NCBI GenBank assembly: GCA_036785705.1
Contig: JAWUZG010000157.1
Location: 744,001-808,000, forward strand
Direction: 5' to 3'
From: Acanthornis magna
Lineage: Eukaryota; Chordata; Aves; Passeriformes; Acanthizidae
Length of the DNA: 64,000 nt
Numbering within the stretch: position 1 is the first letter of the stretch; every line of letters starts with the position of its first letter. The translations under genes and the position numbers were made by a program. Of this stretch, positions 1 through 10,500 are shown piece by piece. The notes beneath the pieces were generated by a model, which was not told where the DNA came from, searched no databases, and worked only from the letters and a program-made list of their open reading frames with translations.

Positions 1-304
1 GACATCCAGGGGCTGTGTGGGGTCACTGGGGAGGTCACTCTGTCCCAGCCCCTCCTCACAGCTCCCCCCAGAGAAGTCCAACGCTGCTCGTGTACAGCAG
101 GGTCCCCTGTCCCCCCGGGTCCCCCCCTGCCCCCCGGTGCTGCAGCCTCCCCCAGAGGATGTTCCACGAGATCGACACCTGGAGCCTGAGATGGGGACAG
201 GGGGGATGGGGCTGTGGGGGGTGGGACAGGGGGCCAGCAACCCCCTGGCAGCGTCCCCATGTCCCCCAGGGTGAGAGCCTGGGCCAGGGCTCCTTCACCC
301 TCTT
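1..304. other. GC-rich stretch, no gene recognised
   Basis: The stretch is C/G-rich with an apparent acceptor (CTCCCCCCAG near 70) followed by about 100 bases open in two frames. It could be the tail of an MHC class II beta gene, because other pieces of that gene lie nearby, but no diagnostic residues are visible. No coding call is made. Confidence 0.3.
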
Positions 305-505
305 ACGAACGAGGGGTTGAGAGTGCTTAAAAAATCCCCAGCAAGGGATCAGCAAAATCCAGATTTAATATTCAATGACAGCACGACAAAATTACTTGGC
401 AAGAGTCACTCTACTCCTGACTGGACAGTTCAGGCACACCAAAGAAACAAATCAATAACAAAGCAAAATCCAGTCAGTCAAATCAGAAATGAACCAAGAA
501 CTGGC

Positions 506-540
<35 letters not shown>

Positions 541-815
541 CAAAAGGACAGTGAGGCCTAGGATAAAAGGAATAGGGCCTAAAAGTTTAACAGCCCTCAA
601 ACTTAAGAGTACTGATACCTCAACCTTAATTTACACCTTAATAATTTAGCAAAAGAACAGTACTTAATGGTATTTACCCTAACTTATAACCTATGTTGTA
701 ACAATTTAACAGAGAAATACTATTTTACTTAGCTTATAGCTTATATTAAACATGGAATTACATTAATGCACTTCACAAAACAGAAACTCTAACAGAAACT
801 ATAAAACATCCAAAT
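305..815 (-). mobile_element. LTR-like repeat, copy 1
   Basis: Read on the minus strand, this stretch aligns along its length with 9380-9801 on the plus strand. Both share the block containing GTCAGGAGTAGAGTG, an internal CA/TG tract, and an end resembling CACTCGTTTGGAACA. Two dispersed copies in opposite orientation with a shared 3' end indicate an LTR-type mobile element. The terminus near 305 is well supported by the alignment; the one near 815 is approximate. No target duplication was identified and the family is not named. Confidence 0.55.
508..539. repeat. (TG)n microsatellite
   Basis: About 16 uninterrupted TG units lie inside LTR copy 1. The corresponding CA tract in the inverted copy is at 9570-9595, so the microsatellite belongs to the element rather than the flanking DNA. 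Confidence 0.95.
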
Positions 816-1517
816 TCGAGTTATCCAGATTTTGAGAAGAGGAAGTCAGGAGAAGAGAGAGGAGAGAGAGAAGAGAGAAAAGGAAAAATCCACAGTCCCG
901 GCCATGGATCCAGCGCCATCTCAGCTGCTGTGAGCTCCAGGGTCATGGGACATGTCAGTGTCACACCTGTGTCACAGCCTTTACCTGCTCTGGTCCCTCT
1001 CACAGGTGGGGTTTCGGGGTGCCAGGGGCTTGGCAGCCACTTTGGGGCTGGACCAGAGGCTGCAGTGGCTGCGGGTGGGGCAGTGACCGCCCCACCTACG
1101 CAGAACTTGCCCTGTTCCCCAAACACACACTCCAGATGTTTGGGGCCATTCATCATTTCTCTGCTCTCCAGCACCGAGGCAACAGACTCTGGCTACAGCT
1201 CGGAGCTCGTGCCCATGGCAACCACCCTGGCAATGGGGCTCCATGGAGCTGCTCTCATGAACCCCCAAGAACTGGGGAGTACCCAAAACCACCTCCAATA
1301 TGTGGGTTGCCCCAAAACCCCTTCAGGAATGTGGAATACCCAAAAACTCACTCAGGAACAAGTTCCCCCTCCCTCCATCATCTCCAGCCTTTGGCTGTCT
1401 TATTCCAGAACCTGTCCCACTCTACCAATCCACTCCCCAACCCATCCCACCCCTCTTGGACTTCAAGGACCCCTTCCAAACCCTATTTCCCCCATTCCAC
1501 CCCTCCCAAACCCCCTT
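816..1517. other. Purine-rich and C-rich low-complexity DNA, no gene
   Basis: A GA-rich tract (about 833-890) is followed by CC-rich sequence with repeated CCCAAAACC-type words (about 1260-1510). Open frames up to 200 codons exist on both strands but are compositionally biased and have no recognisable domain, so they are not called as genes. Confidence 0.5.
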
Positions 1518-2149
1518 GTGATAAATGAGTGAATGATAAATGCTGCCTTGGGCATATATGAATTTAGCATTTACAAGTGATAATGTACTGTGTAAAACAT
1601 AGTGTTAAGATAAAATATAATTAAGTAGAAACAAGGTTGGGGTGAATTGTAGCTTTGAAATAGTTGTAATATGTTAGAAAATGTAGTAATAATTACATGG
1701 TAATAAATGGCTTTCAAGTTGATAAAACACAGAGCTGGGGATCAAGACATGTTAAAGAAAGAAAGAAGATAACCACAGGCATCCCAGGAAGTCTGTTATC
1801 TTGACTCACACCTCCAAAGGAACTGCCACCTACAAATTAAGTTGGAACTGAGGAAACATAGATGGGAGGATTTCTGCCTTCAGTTCTGAGTCAATCCAGA
1901 GGATCCAAGACTCCAAGACAGGTGCCGCGCTGGCAGAAGGGAGCAAGGATCGGAGGGGGGGAGTTGGGTGAAGTGTAAATTTCCTTCTAGGCTTAATGAA
2001 TATGTAACAACTAAAGAAAGTACTTAAGTTCACAGTAAAACGAAAGGATTGCGCCTCTGGCAAAATTGCTGTGTCCAGCTGTTTTTGCCTTTGCTCTATA
2101 AATAAATGTTCAATATGATGTTGCTAAAATTTCAGCTTGTGAATTCATT
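1518..2149 (+). mobile_element. Solo LTR-like element, copy 1 (ERVL-like)
   Basis: This stretch of about 630 bp, beginning GTGATAAATGAGTG, is repeated in inverted orientation at 14195-14836 with high similarity throughout. Near its end it has TATAAATAAATG, a plausible polyadenylation signal, as expected for the U3-R-U5 layout of an LTR. No internal retroviral sequence is attached, so it is a solo LTR. I read it as ERVL-like from its general sequence, with modest certainty about the family. Its target duplication is not clear on this copy. Confidence 0.6.
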
Positions 2150-2564
2150 CATAGTACCATCCCAACCATCCTGCCCCACCCCATGCCCATCTCACCCCTC
2201 CTGATCTGCATCCCACTTCACCACATCCCCTTCCAACCCCATTCCACCCTCAGGGGCTGTGAAATCCAGTAATTTTGGGCTGGCATTGAGTAGATTTCAG
2301 TGGCACCGAGTAGTTTTGAGGTGACAGAGTGATCCCTCTTGTATTCAGGAGTGCAAAGCAATGGAGAAAACTACACCAAATACCCCCAAAACCCCCAAAT
2401 CCTCCCAAATACTTCTCCAAATCCCAGATTCCCCCCAAACACTAGTAAAGAGAGAGGCTTTAGATGTCTTTGATCAATTTGTTAATATTTACCCCAATTA
2501 TGTGTGTTTTGAATAAATGAAAGACAATCAAAAGAAACTTGAGGCAAAAAAAAAAAAAAAAGGA
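2150..2564. other. C-rich low-complexity flank, no gene
   Basis: Short CCCACCCC / CCCCAAA-type words repeat here, and an A16 tract lies at 2547-2562. Nothing coding is supported. Confidence 0.5.
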
Positions 2565-2765
2565 TCACCAGTCAGATGTCTTCCCAATGTGGGTCCTCCA
2601 ATGGGTAATGAAGTTGGAGCAGAGGATGAAGCTCTTCCCACACTCGGGACACTCGTAGGGCCTCTCCCCGGTGTGGATCCTCTGGTGGCAGATCAGGCTG
2701 GAGCTGTGGCTGAAGCTCATCGCACATTGCCCACACTCGCAGGGCCTCTCCCCGCTCTGAGCCCT
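2565..2765 (-). pseudogene. C2H2 zinc-finger remnant, two fingers
   Basis: The minus strand encodes two consecutive C2H2 fingers: C-GQ-C...H-QRI-H, then a TGERPYE linker, then C-PE-C...H-WRT-H. A stop follows after 9 more residues. Upstream of the first finger the frame runs straight into CpG-rich DNA with no start exon and none of the conserved region preceding the fingers in the three full ZNF genes here. It is the broken 3' end of a related gene, and probably a fusion product of rearrangement. It is very unlikely to be functional alone. Confidence 0.75.
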
Positions 2766-4640
2766 CAGGCACCGCGGCGGTTCCGGGGCTTGTTCCCAAC
2801 AGCTCCGCTCAGCCCTCACGCACCGCGCTGGGGCCGCCAAGCACTTTTCAGCCCCGGCCGCCCCCACGGGCCGGGCCCCGAGGCTCCCGCTGCCGCCGCC
2901 TCGGCCCCACAGAGCCCAGAAACCCCGGAAAATCGCTCCCATGCACTAAAATACCTTTCCGTGCGCAGCGAGGGGCGCGGGGGAGCCTTCTGAACTCCCT
3001 GCCCTCAGCCCCTCCCGGGCACGGCCGGGCATTAGCTCGGCTCCTGGGGCTGTGGCCCGGCACCGGCTGCTGCCACAGGGCACGGGAGTGCTGCACTCGG
3101 GCATTAAACCCAACAGATCTGGGGAGGAGGGACAGCCCCAGAAAGCCTCGGGGAGCCCTCGGCAGCTTGGAGCTGCACGAGGGCCAGAAAGGATGCCCTG
3201 GACACATCGATGGCCCCAGCAGCGGCTCTGCCCCCAGCACGGGGCTGTGTCCCACACCCCACGCTCCAGCCCGAGCTTTGGGCCGCGGCAGCGGAGCTGC
3301 TGCACGGAGCTTCCAGCCCCGCCAGCCGCACCTCTGAGCCCTTGCGACGTGACGGCAGGGACGGGTGTCCGCCGGCGCTCGGGGTCTGTCAGCTTTTGCA
3401 ATCCAGAGGGATAAACGGAGTCCACAGTGGTGTCCATTTCCATCACTTGCCACTTCTCCTTTCTTTTCCATGACGGATTTCACAGCGCTTCCTTTCACCC
3501 CAGAGACTGAGAAAACAAAATTCCCGGCTGACCCTGCAGCCCTGCAGCTTTCCCCAGCACGGGCTGGCCCCAGGGCTGATGTCAGACAAAGCCGGGATGG
3601 GAATGCCAAAGAACAGGAGGAGGAGGAGCAGGCGAGGAGGAGGAGAGTCACGGAGGAAGAAGGGCGGGGGGAGAGGAGAGGAGGAGGAGGGGAAGCGGGA
3701 GGAAGAGGAGGGATCAAGGGGGTCGAGCAGAAAGAGAAGCAGGAAAAGGAGCTGCCACGTGAGTCCATCGCTCTCTGTGTCCGCAGCCCTCGGCCCCGGG
3801 AGCATCGCCCCCCGCATCCCGCAGGTGACCGGGCAGGGGCAGCTCGCCCCAAAGATCTTGTGCGGTGCGTGGGGTTCTTTTTGGGAGGGAGGGATTTTTG
3901 GACCTTGTAGGGCTCCAGAACCGAGCCCCAGATATCTTCGGTTGATCCTGGGAGGCTTTGTTTGGTTTTTTTGCGGGGGGGGGGAGGGGGCGGATGTTTG
4001 GATGTTGCAGGACTCCTAACGTGAGTCGCAAATGGCCCTGGGGGGATATTGGGGAGTCCCCGGCACGCGGGTTTTTGGGGGTCTCAGTGGCGGCTGGCGG
4101 GAGAAGTGGGATGGGGTGGGCTGGGGCCCGGGCAGGGTGGGATGTGGATTGGGGTGTGGGCTGAAGTGTGGGGGAGGGGGATGGGTGGGCTGGGGCCTGG
4201 GATGAGGCAGCCGAAGGTTGGGGGTGATGAAGGCGGGGGGACCCCACTCGTGAGGGGCTTGCGGGGTATCCGCCACCTATGAGGGAGTTTTGGGGTAGCC
4301 CTAATCCTTCGGGGGTGGCACTGGCAGCGGGGGACACGTGTCTCCGGCAGCTCTGGAGCCCAGCTGCGCCCCCCTGGGCCCCAGCGGCGCCGGGAGCGGA
4401 ATTTGGGGAGGGGGAGGTGTGGGGCGGGCAGGCCGGGCCCCCCCGCTGGGCGCTGTCCCGTTGGGGCCGAGTGCGGGGGGAGCTGTCCCGCGGGGCCCGG
4501 CCCTGCCCGGGCACGGCTGATGCCGCCCGCCCGCGCTCCGCACTGCTCCGGCCTGGTGCTCGCAGTGCCGCGCGGGGCGGGGCCGCTTTGGGGACCCCCC
4601 CAGGGCAGAGCGCGGCTGCTTTGGGGCTCTGGGCACCTGC
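2750..4640. promoter_or_regulatory. CpG-rich island, likely promoter region
   Basis: CG dinucleotides are dense from about 2750 to 4640, with long G-runs (for example 3974-3990), unlike the CpG-poor AT-rich sequence after 22 kb. The block ends in a splice-donor-bearing exon-like sequence (CCCGCAG/GTGACC at 3824) that has relatives at 5383 and, inverted, at 19196. Bird CpG islands of this size normally mark promoters. The likely targets are the plus-strand ZNF gene at 6188 and the MHC class II beta exon at 4653. The classical MHC class II X and Y boxes were looked for between 4300 and 4650 and not found. Assignment to either gene is inferred. Confidence 0.55.
3780..3824 (+). other. Candidate non-coding 5' exon (ZNF type), copy 1
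   Basis: The sequence ends GCATCCCGCAG at 3824 and is followed by GTGACCGGGCAGGGGCAGCTCG. The same arrangement (…GCATTCCACAG/GTGACCAGGGTGG…) ends at 5383, and a minus-strand version (…CCATCCTGCAG/GTGAGGGGG…) ends at 19196. Similarity continues past the donor into the intron. I infer a duplicated untranslated first exon of the ZNF family. Transcript data would be needed to fix the 5' end. Confidence 0.4.
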
Positions 4641-4652
4641 CCGGCGCTGGGC

Positions 4653-4723
4653 ATGGGCCGTGTGGGGGCAGCTGGGGCCGTCCTGGTGGCACTGGTGGTG
4701 CTGGGAGTGCCCCCGGCCGCGGG
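4653..4723 (+). CDS. MHC class II beta chain, exon 1 (signal peptide), orphan
   Basis: ATG at 4653 opens a 23-codon frame starting MGRVGAAGAVLVALVVLG and ending PPAAG, directly before a GTGAGC donor. This is the leader peptide seen in passerine MHC class II beta chains: a short basic start, a hydrophobic core and an Ala/Gly cleavage region. Class II beta chains pair with alpha chains to present peptides on antigen-presenting cells. No exon 2 follows within the next kilobases on this strand; the DNA runs into ZNF 5' exons instead. The exon is therefore an orphan left by rearrangement, and a functional gene is unlikely. Identification is from memory of the family, but the match is distinctive. 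Confidence 0.65.
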
Positions 4724-5329
4724 GTGAGCGGGGGGCGCGGGGAGAAGGGGGGCGAGGGCTGGGACCGCAAATTGAGCGACATGGGGATTGGGACCCCCAA
4801 AGTGGTCAGGAGGGGCCTGGAAGCCCCAAAACCAATCATGGGAGAGGAGGCTTGGGGATTGAGTGGACGATGGTGAAAGGGCAGAACAGTAGGGAAGAAG
4901 AGGGGTCTGGGACCCCCAAAGAGAGTGGGAGGGGGATGGGACACGGAAATTGAGTTGGGAGGGGTGTGTGGATTGGGAGAAGGATGGGAAAGGGGAAGAG
5001 AGGGGAGGGAGAGGTGGGGTTGGGACGGAAGAAGGGCGGTTCCTTGGGGGTCCAGCCCTGTCCCCCAGCACTTGATCCCCGGAGCAATTCCCTGGGGCTC
5101 TGGGGGAGGTGGATCTGCACTGGGGGGGTCCCAAGCCCCCTGTCCATCCCTGGGGCTGATTGGGGGGTTCCCCAATCCCAGCAGCCTCTGCTGCAGCAGC
5201 CGTGGGGCAGAGGAGGGTGGGAAGGGAGGGTCTGGGGTGAGAGCAGAGGAGGAGCAGGAGGATGAGAAGGGAGAGAGGAGGAAGAGGAGGAAAAGGAGGA
5301 GCAGGGGAACCATGAGGTTTTACCAACTA
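4724..5329. other. G-rich DNA after the MHC exon, no gene
   Basis: The sequence is made of GGGACCCCCAAA-like words and GGAGGA tracts. It resembles the G-rich first intron of bird MHC class II beta genes, but no class II exon 2 is present. The long minus-strand open frames here are C-rich shadows. Confidence 0.45.
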
Positions 5330-5383
5330 CAGTGTCTGCAGCACCCCCAGCTCTGGAATCTTTGCCCACCCCGCATTCCACAG
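5330..5383 (+). other. Candidate non-coding 5' exon (ZNF type), copy 2
   Basis: It ends CATTCCACAG before GTGACCAGGG and matches the exon-like sequence ending at 3824. The downstream sequence 5455-5560 (…GAGCCCCAGATATC…) also matches 3905-4020, so about 0.3-0.4 kb has been duplicated on either side of the MHC exon. This is the nearer of the two candidates to the ZNF start exon at 6162. Confidence 0.4.
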
Positions 5384-6187
5384 GTGACCAGGGTGGGGGA
5401 ACTCACCCCTAATCTATCTGGGTGTCTTCAGTAGGGTTGTTTTTTTCTGGAGGAGTATTTGGAACTCACCGATTCTGGAATTGAGCCCCAGATATCTTTG
5501 CATGTCCCTGGTAAATATTTTGTTTATCGGAGGGAAAATTTGGATCTTGCAGGACTCCAAATCTTTAGGGAATATTGGGGGGGGGTCCATGTGGGAATTG
5601 CCTGGTATTGGTGGGACAGGACATTGGTTTTGGGGATCCCCAGGAGAGCCGGGGAGTGGAACGCAGGCCTCCCGGAGTGGAGAGAGCAGAGAGGGGCGAT
5701 AGCGGAGCTGGGGGACCCCCGGCAGCCTGGAGGGGTGGGGGGGCCTGGAGATGAGGCAGGGCCGGGACACTGTGACACTGAAAGGGGCGGTGGAGAGAGG
5801 GGGAAGCCCCGAGTGCCTGGAGTGGGGGGAGCCTGAAGAGGGGGACCCTGGGAGCCAAAGCAGCATCAGGGAAGAAGGGACCCTTGGGACCACCGAAACT
5901 ACATGGCATCCCTGAGCAGGAGCCTGGAGAAGGGGGATCCCCAGGACCCACGGGAGCCCCAGCAGCTTTGAGAAGGGGGAACCCCAGCACCCCAGAGACA
6001 GGAGACTGGAAAAGGGGAACTCCTGGGAGGCTTTTTTTGGAGTCACTCTTGATTTTTGGAGGATTTTATAGAAACAGAACACCCAGTGACTTCTAGAGCT
6101 GGACCTGGGCATGAGGAACCCCCAACCCAAGGCACTCACACCTCTTTTTTACCCAAACCAGGACTTCCCATTCCCCAACCTTGCCAG

Positions 6188-7262
6188 ATGGAGAAGGAGG
6201 CCGTGAGGAAGAGGAAGATGCCCCAGGACACGCAGGCAGGTGAGGAGGAAGTCAATGCCCCTTTCCCCCTGTCTTCTGCTCCATGTCCCAGCTGAGCATC
6301 ACCCCCGGCTGCAGGACAACCCCGCTGCCGACGCTGTCCTGCAGGGACAGATTGGGGAGATGTCCTTCCCCTTCTCTGTGGCACAGAGGCAAATCGCATC
6401 CTCTCCTTGTCCTTCCTCCCCAGGCAATGAGCTGCAGACGGAGACCAGGGAGGACAAAGCCTTGGGGCAGAACCTGGTGGAAGAGGCCGTTTTGAGAGGC
6501 TCCATGACACAGGAATTCAAGAGGGAGGAAAAGCCGCAGAGATGCCGCACAAGGAGGGGCTGCAAACCCAGCCCAGGGTGCTCTGAGGAGGAAAGACCCA
6601 CCCTGTGCCGGGAAGGCGTCCGGAGCTTCAGCCAGAGCTCGGCCCTGGTGGTCCCTGAGCAGCTCCATGATGGGGAGAAGCCCTATGAGTGTGGGGAATG
6701 TGGGAAGGGCTTCAGCAAGAGATCCCACCTGATCCGCCACCAGAGGATCCATACTGGGGAGAGGCCCTACGAGTGTTCTGTGTGTGGGAAGAGGTTTCAG
6801 ACCACCTCCAACCTCCTCATGCATGAGCGGATTCACACGGAGGAGAGGCCCTTCCGCTGCCCTGAGTGCAGGAAGGGCTTTAAACACAACTCCACCCTCA
6901 TCAGGCACCAGCGCATCCACACTGGGGAGACACCTTACGAGTGTGGGGAATGTGGGAAGAGCTTCAGCCAGAGCTCCAGCCTGATGGTCCACCAGAGGAT
7001 CCACACAGGGGAGAGGCCCTATGAGTGTTCTGAGTGTGGGAAGAGGTTTCCAACCAGCTCAAAACTCTTCATGCACCAGTGGATTCACACAGAGGAGAGG
7101 CCCTTCCGCTGCCCCAACTGCAGGAAGGGCTTCAAGCACAACTCCCACCTCATCAGGCACCGGCGCATCCACACCGGGGAGAGGCCCTGTGAGTGTCTTG
7201 AGTGTGGGAAGAGCTTCTCCAGTAGCTCTCACTTGACCCAACACCAGCGGAGCCACCGGTAA
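6188..7262 (+). CDS. C2H2 zinc-finger protein (ZNF copy A), two coding exons
   Basis: The gene is a probable nuclear DNA-binding protein of the bird KRAB-less C2H2 family; its target is unknown. Exon 1 (coding 6188-6239) begins [18 protein letters not shown] and ends at CAG/GTGAGG; the exon itself probably starts at the acceptor at 6162. Exon 2 (6424-7262) follows CCTCCCCAG. Together they give 296 residues. The start was chosen because copies B and C conserve the same 52-base exon and phase. After an acidic/basic linker ([15 protein letters not shown]…) comes a degenerate finger in which the second Cys and first His are missing, then seven intact C2H2 fingers with TGE(R/K)P linkers. Fingers alternate between [12 protein letters not shown] and [12 protein letters not shown] types, suggesting internal duplication of a finger pair or triplet. 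The stop (TAA, 7260-7262) is followed by a decayed extra finger. Expression is not shown. Confidence 0.72.
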
Positions 7263-7714
7263 GGGAAGCCCTGCGAGTGCTGAGTGCGGGAAGAGCTTTG
7301 TGCGCTGCTCCAACTTTGCCACCCCTCGGACAACCCACATTGGTCAGAGCCCTCGTGACCCGCACTCCCTGTGACAAACATTGGGAGGACACCTGGCTGG
7401 TGGTTTCCACGTCCTTAGATTGACATCAGAAATTTATTTGGTAGAGCTGATTTATTAACGTTACACCCTAAAAAATCTCACCTGCTGTGTCCAATTATTT
7501 CTTCTGGTGGCATCAAGCAATGCTGGATGATCTTGGAGTTCTTCTCCAAGCTAAATAATTTCTTTCTTCATCCTTTCAAAACAACCAAAATTGGGGTAAA
7601 AATCAAGAAATTTAACAAAGAGATCTAAAGCTGCACCTTTTTTCTGGGATTTAGTGGTGAATTTGGGGTTCAGGGTAATATATGGAGGGATTTGGGTGTT
7701 CTGGGGATGCACAG
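7263..7714. other. ZNF 3' flank with decayed finger
   Basis: Directly after the stop of ZNF copy A the sequence still resembles another finger (GGGAAGCCCTGCGAGTGC…), but an in-frame TGA and a shift break it. The block to about 7600 aligns in inverted orientation with the 3' flank of ZNF copy C (about 15480-15837), including the shared segment CATCAAGCAATGCTGGATGA. Confidence 0.55.
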
Positions 7715-7924
7715 GCCAGGCAGAATGGGCCATGATCTCATAGTTGTGCTGGCAAAATGTGTCCACCTGAGCCCATCTGTTCTCCAGGAATTCTGGTTGT
7801 CTGTCCCAGTCGCTGGCCTGGGTCTCCCCATTTGGGATGTGCCCCCCAAAGTGCCCAAATCACTACTCAAGTGCCTGAGCTCTTCCCAGCTGTGCATGTT
7901 CCTGTCCACCAACCTCTCCTGGTC
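7715..7924 (-). pseudogene. MHC class II beta exon 2 remnant, copy A
   Basis: Read on the minus strand, the sequence begins with QERLVDRNMHS in one frame. After a frame change it continues GGHIPNGETQ, DWDRQPEFLENR and VDTFCQHNYEI. These are the beta-1 domain signatures of class II beta chains, from the strand region through the helix ending in the conserved Cys of the CRHNYE motif. The frame break and the missing splice sites and first part of the exon make it a pseudogene fragment. It lies 0.45 kb beyond ZNF copy A in the opposite orientation, the mirror image of the ZNF C arrangement. Confidence 0.7.
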
Positions 7925-9379
7925 AGTGTCATGGGGGGCTGGGAGGGGCATTTGGGGGATTCAGTGGGGATAGGGAGGAGGTTTTGTGGTTCTCGGGGAC
8001 ATTTGTAGTGCTGGGAGGGGGCTTGGTTAGGGCTGTGATGGAGTTTTGGGGTCCAGGCTGGGCTGTTTGGCTTGGAGAGATATTGGGTGGGTCTTGGGGG
8101 AGATGGGAAAGGGCTTTCGGTGTCTCTTGGGGCCATTTATGTCTCACGGACTGAATTTGAGGCATCCTAGGGGAAGCTGTGTGGTGGTTTGAGAGGTCCA
8201 GGATTGGCCGTGGGGCTGGGAGGAGTTTCAGGGCAGTCATGACACCCCCAGACCCCCAAATCTGCCCCCAGACCCTGCCCCCCAAGATGCTGCCAGGGGT
8301 TTGGGGACTCCATGTTGGGGTTCCTCCTCCTGGTGCTGTGGGAGAAGGTGAGGGGGGGTCCCCAGGGGATGTGTGTGTTCCCCAGAGCCTGTGTGCCCCC
8401 CCATGCCAGTGTCACCCCTTTTCCCTTCCCACAGGGCTCCTGACCCAGCTCCTGCTGCCCCCGGGAGGGAATTTGGGGAGGGGGCAGAGGGGGTGCGCTG
8501 CCCCTGCCGGGGGATGACCCCGAGCCAGCGCCCTTTGTTTAGCTCCAACCTGGGCTTGGGGCCGCAGCAGGAAGAGGCCGATGGGAAGCAGCTCCTGCAG
8601 GTGGGACAGCGCTTGGGCTCAGGGCAAGGTCCTGCCCTGCACACCTGGCTCAGATGTGACACTGCCCCGCGAAGGGAGCATGACATTGCCATCCCCACGG
8701 ATCAGGGCTGGCAGCAGCACTTGGAGCATGGACATGGAAATACTGGGAGGGACTAGGGCCACACTGAGGGTGTGAATTATCCCCTCCCACACCTTTCCAG
8801 GCACCCTGCGATCTGAGAAATGCTCCTTAGGCCTCAGCCCTGACCAACAGCCCCTGGGCTCAGCTCCTGTGCAGCTGATCACAAACACTGTCTGCTCCCA
8901 GGCACTGCTGCTGTCCAATGAGCTCCTGCTTGCTTTAGGAGCAGCCTTGGCAACTGTTTTTCTTCCCTCAATGGTACCACATCCCTGTTCTCACACTGTC
9001 ACCAAAAGCTGTTGATCCCGAGTGCCGCCAGGATGAATCCTTGCTGTGCCTAAAGCCCATCTCTTGGGGCCCTATCAACAGCGGTGCCAAATGAGCCCCT
9101 TGGAGCTCTCCTGGAGCAGCGACCTCCCTCTGAGTGGGGCCTCTCGGAGCCGGGAACTCTCCCGTTTGCTGCACTCGGGGCATCCCCGAACAATGAGGGA
9201 GCCTGGGCCGATCCCCCACTCCTCGAGGCTCAACCCTTTGCCCACCTGGGAGATGCAAAAGCATCCGGAGTGAGCATTTCCCTGCCCTTGAGGGGAATTT
9301 CTGACAGGTCCCTGGCACTGTCTGTCTGTCTCTGTGCTTTCACATCTGCTCATGGCAAATACAGGAAAAATGCTGCTCT
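7925..9379. other. Intergenic DNA, no gene recognised
   Basis: The sequence is G-rich to about 8500 and then mixed. Segments near 8455-8485 (GGGAGGGAATTTGGGGAGGGGG) echo the CpG block near 4390-4420. Several open frames of 80-150 codons overlap on both strands without domains. Nothing coding is supported. Confidence 0.45.
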
Positions 9380-9801
9380 CTTAGGTGATTAAGTCCTTTG
9401 GGTATCTAAGTAAGTTAGGCCTGTTAGTAAGTTTAATTAAAGTTCTGTTAAGTTAAATGCTCTTAAGTGTGGTTCCTTTGCTAAATTGTTAAGTTATGAC
9501 TCCAAGTACTGTTAAGTGCTGTTAAGCCTTTGGGCCATATTCCATTTTTACCCTTTTCTATCCTTTTGCCACACACACACACACACACGCACACAGATAG
9601 TTCTTGGTTTATTTCAGTTTGGGTTGATTGACCGGAATCTGTTTGTTGCTTTTTTCCTCAGTGTCCTTTAACCATCTAGTCAGGAGTAGAGTGAACTGTG
9701 CCAATGAACTCTGTTGTGCCATCACTTTATATAAAGTCTGGTTTTTACCTACCCTGCCTTGCTGGTGATTCTTTAAATCATCTCAAACACTCGTTTGGAA
9801 C
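9380..9801 (+). mobile_element. LTR-like repeat, copy 2, abutting the OR remnant
   Basis: This is the plus-strand copy of the element seen inverted at 305-815. It contains a CA tract (9570-9595), an ATATAAAGTCTGG block and the terminal block CACTCGTTTGGAACA near 9801. The olfactory receptor fragment starts at once after this end, so insertion or recombination at the LTR boundary removed the 5' part of the receptor. The left border is approximate. Confidence 0.55.
9570..9595. repeat. (CA)n microsatellite
   Basis: About 12 CA units with one CG interruption lie inside LTR copy 2. This is the counterpart of the TG tract at 508-539. Confidence 0.95.
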
Positions 9802-10500
9802 AACAGCCCCATGTTCTTCTTCCTCCTCAGCCTCTCCCTGCTCGACCTGGGCTCCATCTGCACCACTGTCCCCAAAGCCATGCACAATTCCCTCTGGGAC
9901 ACCAGGGCCATCTCCTATGCAGAATGTGCTGCTCAGCTCTTTTTCTTTCTTTGCTTTGCATCTGCAGAGTGTTTTCTTCCCACAGTCATGTCCTATGGCC
10001 ACTCTGTGTCCATCTGCAAAGCCCTGCACCACGGGACCCTCCTGGGCAGCAGAGCTTGTGCTCACATGGCAGCAGCTGCCTGGGCCAGTGGCTTTCTCAC
10101 TGCTCTGCTGCACACAGCCAATCCATTTTCCCTGCCCCTGTGCCAGGGCAATGGCCTGGGCCAGTTCTTCTGTGAAATGCCCCAGATCCTGAAGCTCTCC
10201 TGCTCACACTCATATTACCTCTGGGAAGTTTGGCTTATCGTGGTTAGTGCCTGTTTAGGCTCTGAGTGTTTTGTGTCATTGTTTTCTCCTATGTGCAGAT
10301 CTTCAGGGCTGTGCTGAGAGTCCCCTCTGAGCAGGGCTGGCACAAAGCCTTTTCCACGTGCCTCCCTCCCGTGGCCGTGGTGTCCCTGTTTGTCAGCACT
10401 GCTGTGTTTGCCATCTGAAGCCCTCCTGCATCTCCTCCCCATGCCTGGATCTGCTGGTGGCACTTCTGCTCTCAGTGGTGCCTCCAGCACTGAACCTGCG
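9802..10500 (+). pseudogene. Olfactory receptor, OR14-like (avian gamma-c clade), broken
   Basis: Seven-transmembrane odorant receptor of the clade greatly expanded in birds. The frame enters at the PM(Y)FFLLSLSLLDLG motif of TM2 and runs through the conserved ECAAQLFFF, GSRACAHMAAAAWASG and FFCE(M)PQILKLSCSHS blocks. TM1 and the N terminus are missing, because an LTR ends exactly where the fragment starts. The DRY motif after TM3 (normally MSYDRYVAICK) reads MSYGHSVSICK. A 1-base deletion near 10277 (TM5) and a second near 10414 (before TM7) break the frame. Similarity is lost after about 10500 within TM7. Non-functional as a receptor. Confidence 0.88.

Noticed and set aside
2547..2562. Poly(A) tail of a retrotransposed ZNF
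   Set aside because: The A-run is on the plus strand while the ZNF remnant is on the minus strand, so it is not its tail.
2848..5326. Long open frames (up to about 400 codons) on both strands of the CpG block
   Set aside because: Stop-poor because of GC content; Pro/Ala/Arg-rich with no domain, and mutually overlapping.
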